A DNA stretch of 33,654 nucleotides from Streptomyces griseus subsp. griseus (lineage in GTDB: Bacteria; Actinomycetota; Actinomycetes; Streptomycetales; Streptomycetaceae), in assembly GCF_000720255.1 (NCBI RefSeq), contig NZ_JOJE01000057.1:1-33654 (forward strand). Reading direction: 5' to 3'. Under the pieces are notes generated by a model. The model saw nothing but the letters and a program-made list of their open reading frames with translations, did no database searches and was not told where the DNA came from. Positions 30,284-33,654 of the stretch are shown here, in pieces (position 1 is the stretch's first letter; each line of letters begins with the position of its first letter). Made by a program: the position numbers and the translations under genes.

Positions 30284-31627
30284 ATGGCGGACACCACGGG
30301 AAACCCCACACACTCCGAGGCACCATCCGGCACCGACTTCCCTCCACGCAAATCGAGTTGGCGGTACATCGGCCCCGGGATCGTGGTGGCCGCCACCGGC
30401 GTCGGCGCCGGTGACCTCGTCGCCACCCTCATCGCGGGCAGCAACTTCGGCTACACCCTCCTGTGGGCGGCGATCGTCGGCTGCCTGGTGAAGATCTCCC
30501 TCGCCGAGGCGGCCGGCCGCTGGCACCTGTCCACCGGCCGCACCCTCTTCGACGGCTGGGCGAGCCTCGGCCGCTGGACGACGTACTTCTTCGCCTTCTA
30601 CGTCGTCGTCTGGGGCTTCGTCTACGGCGCGGCGGCGATGTCGTCGAGCGCGCTGCCGCTCCAGGCCCTGTTCCCCGACGTGATGGACCTCAAGTGGTGG
30701 GCCGTCGCGTGCGGCCTGTCGGGACTGGTCTTCGTCTGGTTCAACAAGTACGCCGTCTTCGAGAAGGTCATGACGGTGCTGGTCGGCGTCATGTTCGTGG
30801 TGACGGTGTACCTGGCGATCCGCGTCACCCCCAACCTCCCCGACGCCCTCGCCGGCCTGCTCCCCGTCCTGCCCGACGAGAAGGACTCCGTCCTCAACAC
30901 GCTGGGCCTGATCGGCGGCGTCGGTGGCACCATCACCCTCGCCGCGTACGGCTACTGGGTCAACGCCAAGGGCTGGACCGACACCGGCTGGATGAAGGTC
31001 ATGCGCCTCGACAACCGCGTCGCCTACATCACGACCGGCATCTTCGTCATCGCGATGCTCTTCGTCGGCGCCGAACTGCTGCACTCGGCGAACGTCGCCA
31101 TCGCGAGCGGCGACAAGGGCCTGATCCAGCTCAGCGACATCCTGGAGGCGGAATACGGCTCGGCCACCGCCAAGTTCTTCCTGATCGGCTTCTTCGCGAC
31201 CTCCTACACCTCGCTGATCGGCGTCTGGCACGGAGTGAGCCTGATGTTCGCGGACTTCGTGGCGCGCTACCAGAAGCGGGGCGCGGGCGAGGCCGGGGGC
31301 AGCGGAGCCGGGGGCGAGGAGGTCGCGTCGGGCGAACGCGAGCGGTCGTGGCCCTTCCGGGCCTACCTGCTGTGGCTGACCTTCCCGCCCATCGTCCTCC
31401 TCTTCCAGGGCCAGCCCTTCCGCCTGATCATCCTCTACGGCGTCCTGGGCGCGGCGTTCCTCCCCTTCCTCGCCGGAACCCTGATCTGGCTCCTCAACTC
31501 ATCGCGCACCCCCGCCCCGTGGCGCAACGGCATGCTGAGCAACGTGATGCTGGCGCTGGCCGGCCTGCTGTTCCTGGTGCTGTGCGTGAAGCAGGTCTGG
31601 GACCAGCCGTGGGCGGAGTTCTTCTGA
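30284..31627 (+). CDS. Nramp-related membrane transporter with altered metal site
   Basis: 447 aa, about 11 membrane helices, LeuT-type fold expected. The N-terminal segment YIGPGIVVAATGVGAGDLVATLIAGSNFGYTLLW clearly follows Nramp TM1, but the metal-binding DPGN is GAGD (residues 41-44). In the TM6 region, the usual MPHN-type motif is replaced by GGVGGTITLAAYGYWVNAKGW. Canonical Mn/Fe transport therefore cannot be assumed; the ion or other substrate is unknown. A cytoplasmic loop near residues 345-365 is Gly/Glu-rich (GAGEAGGSGAGGEE). ATG 30284 gives the polar start MADTTGNPTHSEAPSG; TTG 30248 would add 12 residues. No Shine-Dalgarno is visible. The stop lies 6 nt from the convergent membrane-protein stop. 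Confidence 0.85.
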   Translation: MADTTGNPTHSEAPSGTDFPPRKSSWRYIGPGIVVAATGVGAGDLVATLIAGSNFGYTLLWAAIVGCLVKISLAEAAGRWHLSTGRTLFDGWASLGRWTTYFFAFYVVVWGFVYGAAAMSSSALPLQALFPDVMDLKWWAVACGLSGLVFVWFNKYAVFEKVMTVLVGVMFVVTVYLAIRVTPNLPDALAGLLPVLPDEKDSVLNTLGLIGGVGGTITLAAYGYWVNAKGWTDTGWMKVMRLDNRVAYITTGIFVIAMLFVGAELLHSANVAIASGDKGLIQLSDILEAEYGSATAKFFLIGFFATSYTSLIGVWHGVSLMFADFVARYQKRGAGEAGGSGAGGEEVASGERERSWPFRAYLLWLTFPPIVLLFQGQPFRLIILYGVLGAAFLPFLAGTLIWLLNSSRTPAPWRNGMLSNVMLALAGLLFLVLCVKQVWDQPWAEFF

Positions 31628-31633
31628 CGTCGG

Positions 31634-32908
31634 CTACCGCAGGTGCTGCCACTTCGGGCTGAGGGCGATCTCCCGGAGCTGCTTCATGGAGAGGGCCGGG
31701 GTCGGGCGGTTCGCGTCGGTGTTCTGCGTACGGGCGTTGAAGGCGCTGATCACCACACGGAACCCGTCGGTCCGCATGGTGTCGACGGTCCACATCACGA
31801 CCCCCGACCCGCCCTTCTCGCCCGGCCCCTGCCGCTCCATGACCTTGGTGCCGTCGGGCAGCGTCTCGGAGCCCTCCCCGTAGAGCTGGTGGGCGACGTC
31901 CCGCATGTCGGGCTGCACGTTGATCTGGACGAAGCTCTGCCCCTTGCCGTCCTCGACGATGACATAGGCGTACTGGCCGTCCTCACCGCTGTGCTGGACC
32001 ACCGTGAGCCCCTTGGGAAGCAGCGCGAGGAGCGTCTGCGGTATCGCCTTGCCGCTCGGCGCGTCGGCGGGAGGGGTGGGCTCCGCGGGCCGGTGAGGGT
32101 CCGCAGGAATGGCGTCCACGACCTCGCGCCACTCCTTCGCCGCCACGAACTCCTTCAACTGGGCCGGGGACAGCGGAGGTTCGGGCCGACTGATCGGCGC
32201 GTCCTTCTCCGCCGCGGCGTTCCACTCGGTGAGGCTCACGCGCTGGCCGGTCGCGGAGACCAGGTCCGCCGTCCACATCTTGGTGTCGACCCGCCGGTCC
32301 GGGTACTCGTACCCCTTCACCACCCTGACGAGGGACCCGTCGGAGAGCCGGCTCACGGTGCAACCGTCATTCGGGGCGAAGACCTCGTCCGGGCACTTCC
32401 CGAACTCCCGTGCCTCCTGACCGCCCGGCTGGATCCGATCCAGGCTGAGCGAGATGGCCGCCGCGCCCTTGCCGTCGTCGTAGACGACCTGCGCGTTCGG
32501 CGGCAGCCCGGCCACCTCGTGCGTACCGCGCGCCTGCGGATCGCTGAACTTCCCCTTGGGCAGCCGCTCCTCGAGCATCCGGATGAGCTGGGTCCCGTAG
32601 ACGGGGTCCTGGCGGGCGGCTGAAGTGGCCGTGCTCTTCGGCGGGGCGGCGACGCTGCCGTTCCCCGGGTCGGGCGTATCGTCCCCCGGCAGGAGCAGCG
32701 CCCCGCCGACGCCGACGAGCGCGAGCGAGGCCACCCCACCCACGACGGCGGCCCGCCGCCGCAACCGCAACCGCCGCCCACGAGCCTGCCCGGCGGTGGC
32801 GAGCGCGACCCGGTCACCGTCGAAGGTCCCACCGGTCTCGTGCAGGGCGGCGGAGAGCTGGTCCTCGAAGGGACCGCTGCTGGGGTCGCTGTGCTGGTCT
32901 ACGGGCAT
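31634..32908 (-). CDS. Single-pass membrane protein paired with SigE-family sigma factor
   Basis: 424 aa. Residues 1-50 are cytoplasmic and include a short helical segment (FEDQLSAALHETGG) and a basic run (RGRRLRLRRR). One membrane helix spans about 53-74 (AAVVGGVASLALVGVGGALLL), followed by a large extracytoplasmic domain with two similar halves, each having a VVYDDGKG/VIVEDGKG strand, a WTADLVSATG/WTVDTMRTDG segment and a PEPPLSPAQLKEFVAAKEW/PTPALSMKQLREIALSPKW ending. Two Cys (KCPDEVFAPNDGC) may pair. It is downstream of a sigma gene, as anti-sigma factors commonly are, but there is no recognisable zinc-finger anti-sigma motif, so the role is inferred from topology and position. ATG 32908 has only a weak GGTGG upstream; the longer frame overlaps the sigma gene. 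Confidence 0.78.
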   Translation of the reverse strand: MPVDQHSDPSSGPFEDQLSAALHETGGTFDGDRVALATAGQARGRRLRLRRRAAVVGGVASLALVGVGGALLLPGDDTPDPGNGSVAAPPKSTATSAARQDPVYGTQLIRMLEERLPKGKFSDPQARGTHEVAGLPPNAQVVYDDGKGAAAISLSLDRIQPGGQEAREFGKCPDEVFAPNDGCTVSRLSDGSLVRVVKGYEYPDRRVDTKMWTADLVSATGQRVSLTEWNAAAEKDAPISRPEPPLSPAQLKEFVAAKEWREVVDAIPADPHRPAEPTPPADAPSGKAIPQTLLALLPKGLTVVQHSGEDGQYAYVIVEDGKGQSFVQINVQPDMRDVAHQLYGEGSETLPDGTKVMERQGPGEKGGSGVVMWTVDTMRTDGFRVVISAFNARTQNTDANRPTPALSMKQLREIALSPKWQHLR

Positions 32909-32958
32909 GGCGGAACCACCGTTTCCGGAAGATGGGTGTGCGAAGAGTGGAAGAGAGG

Positions 32959-33014
32959 GGAGACGGGACACTCGGGGCCGGAGACGGGACACTCCGGTCG
33001 GAGACGGGACACTC
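32959..33014. repeat. Three 15-bp direct repeats between sigma gene and downstream membrane-protein gene
   Basis: GGAGACGGGACACTC occurs at 32959-32973, 32980-32994 and 33000-33014, with start-to-start spacing of 21 and 20 bp, about two helical turns. The last copy overlaps the sigma stop codon by 2 nt. The repeats occupy about half of the 104-bp gap before the membrane-protein start. Confidence 0.92.
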
Positions 33015-33519
33015 AGGGTCTGGCGTACTCGCCGATGTCCTCGCCGAGCAGCTCCCGAAGCCGGCCGAGGGCCCGCACGCACCGCGTCCGCACGGCCGCC
33101 GAGCTGGCGTTCATCGCGTCGGCGGTCTCCTCTATGGAACGGTCCTCCCAATACCGCAGGACGACCACGGCCCGGTCCTTGGCGGGCAGCCGAGCGAGGG
33201 CCTGGAGCAGCGTCAGCCGCAGCGAGGCGTCACGATCGGCCCCGACGCGTTCGGGCAGCACGTCGGTGGCCCGCTCCTTGCTGCTCCGGCGCCGCTGATG
33301 GGCGAGGAAGGTGCGGGTGAGGACGGTCTGCGCGTACCCCGCCGGGTTCCCCACGCGACTCACCCGCCCCCACCGCACGTACAACCGTCCCAGCGTCTCC
33401 TGCACCAGGTCCTCGGCGAGGTAGGTGTCCCCGGCCGTCAACAGACAAGCGGACCGGTACAGATGCCCGGCCCGCGCCGCCGCGAATTCCGCGTACTCGT
33501 CCGCGCGGGCCTGCCTCAT
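33013..33519 (-). CDS. SigE-family (ECF-type) RNA polymerase sigma factor
   Basis: 168 aa, the size of the streptomycete SigE-family group with regions 2 and 4 only. Region 2: YAEFAAARAGHLYRSACLLTAGDTYLAEDLVQETLGRLYVRWGRV and NPAGYAQTVLTRTFLAHQRRR. Region 4: ARLPAKDRAVVVLRYWEDRSIEETADAMNASSAAVRTRCVRALGRLREL, a complete helix-turn-helix for -35 recognition. It would redirect RNA polymerase to a small regulon; the signal is unknown. ATG 33519 is fixed by AGGGGGA 7 nt upstream; the longer frame to 33564 adds unlikely residues. The membrane protein at 31634-32908 follows after 104 nt and is the natural candidate regulator. A possible autoregulated promoter lies at 33571-33598. Confidence 0.93.
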   Translation of the reverse strand: MRQARADEYAEFAAARAGHLYRSACLLTAGDTYLAEDLVQETLGRLYVRWGRVSRVGNPAGYAQTVLTRTFLAHQRRRSSKERATDVLPERVGADRDASLRLTLLQALARLPAKDRAVVVLRYWEDRSIEETADAMNASSAAVRTRCVRALGRLRELLGEDIGEYARP

Positions 33520-33570
33520 GCGTGTTCCCCCTGTGGGTGTGGTCGCTCGGACTGCCGTCCTCACCTCATT

Positions 33571-33598
33571 GATGCGGTGGGGGAGGGGAAATGTTTCA
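33571..33598 (-). promoter_or_regulatory. Candidate ECF-type promoter of the sigma gene
   Basis: On the minus strand TGAAAC (33598-33593), 16-nt spacer, CGCATC (33576-33571). A GAAAC-type -35 with a CG-rich -10 and 16-17 nt spacing is typical of ECF sigma promoters, so self-activation is possible. The last 55 bases of the window beyond it show no gene. Confidence 0.4.
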
Positions 33599-33654
33599 CA
33601 GGAGGCGCAAGGTTTTTGAGAGGGGATGGGGGCGGGGACGGAGAGGACGGGGAG

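Noticed and set aside
29171..31231. 686-aa minus-strand open frame across the HATPase and Nramp-related genes
   Set aside because: It runs through two well-supported plus-strand genes and their gap, and is Arg/Gly/Ala-rich without any domain.

Overview
The window looks like chromosomal DNA from a Streptomyces or a close relative. GC content is very high and strongly third-position biased, and GTG and TTG starts are common. It carries a mycothiol gene (mca), a GTP-type PEP carboxykinase, a SigE-family sigma factor, and STAND/LuxR and MEDS/HATPase regulators typical of streptomycetes. I see no tRNA, rRNA, CRISPR array, IS element or prophage. About 26 protein genes are supported.

Layout. 1-5.7 kb: greA and a DUF4307 membrane protein (minus), then mca with a small membrane protein (plus), then a large STAND NTPase with TPRs (minus), which is convergent with them. 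5.8-11.7 kb: a DUF255 thioredoxin-fold protein (plus), a Mut7-C RNase-like protein, an MFS exporter/TetR operon and a hemolysin III-type membrane protein (all minus). 12.0-16.1 kb: pckG (plus), a repeat-bearing non-coding stretch, a small SCO4983-like protein and an AlaA-type aminotransferase (minus). 16.2-18.3 kb: a Pro/Gly-rich membrane protein with a 24-bp tandem repeat and a secreted trypsin-fold protease (plus).

18.36-23.73 kb holds the most interesting group. An N-acyl-D-amino-acid deacylase and a D-serine-dehydratase-like PLP enzyme (minus) diverge from a 2-keto-3-deoxygluconate-type kinase, an IclR regulator and RidA (plus). The plus genes overlap by 4 nt each and the minus pair is 10 nt apart. 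Read as a pathway, these could convert N-acetyl-D-glucosaminate (the aldonic acid released by oxidative chitin cleavage) to D-glucosaminate, then to 2-keto-3-deoxygluconate, then to KDPG. RidA would clear enamine/imine intermediates and the IclR protein would act from the shared 133-bp intergenic region. This is an inference from family membership and gene order.

23.8-33.6 kb: an acidic protein of unknown function (plus), tail-to-tail with a secreted M14 carboxypeptidase (minus). Then a signalling block on the plus strand: a LuxR/NB-ARC regulator, a MEDS-domain protein with a degenerate ATPase domain, and a stand-alone HATPase. An Nramp-related transporter lacking the usual metal-binding motifs follows. 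At the right end a SigE-family sigma factor and a single-pass membrane protein (minus) probably form a sigma/regulator pair, with three 15-bp direct repeats between them.

Several starts (about 10879, 11704, 16083, 16210, 30284) lack a Shine-Dalgarno sequence and sit 6-8 nt after a -10-like hexamer, which suggests leaderless mRNAs. Promoters, operators and terminators below are read by eye and not tested.
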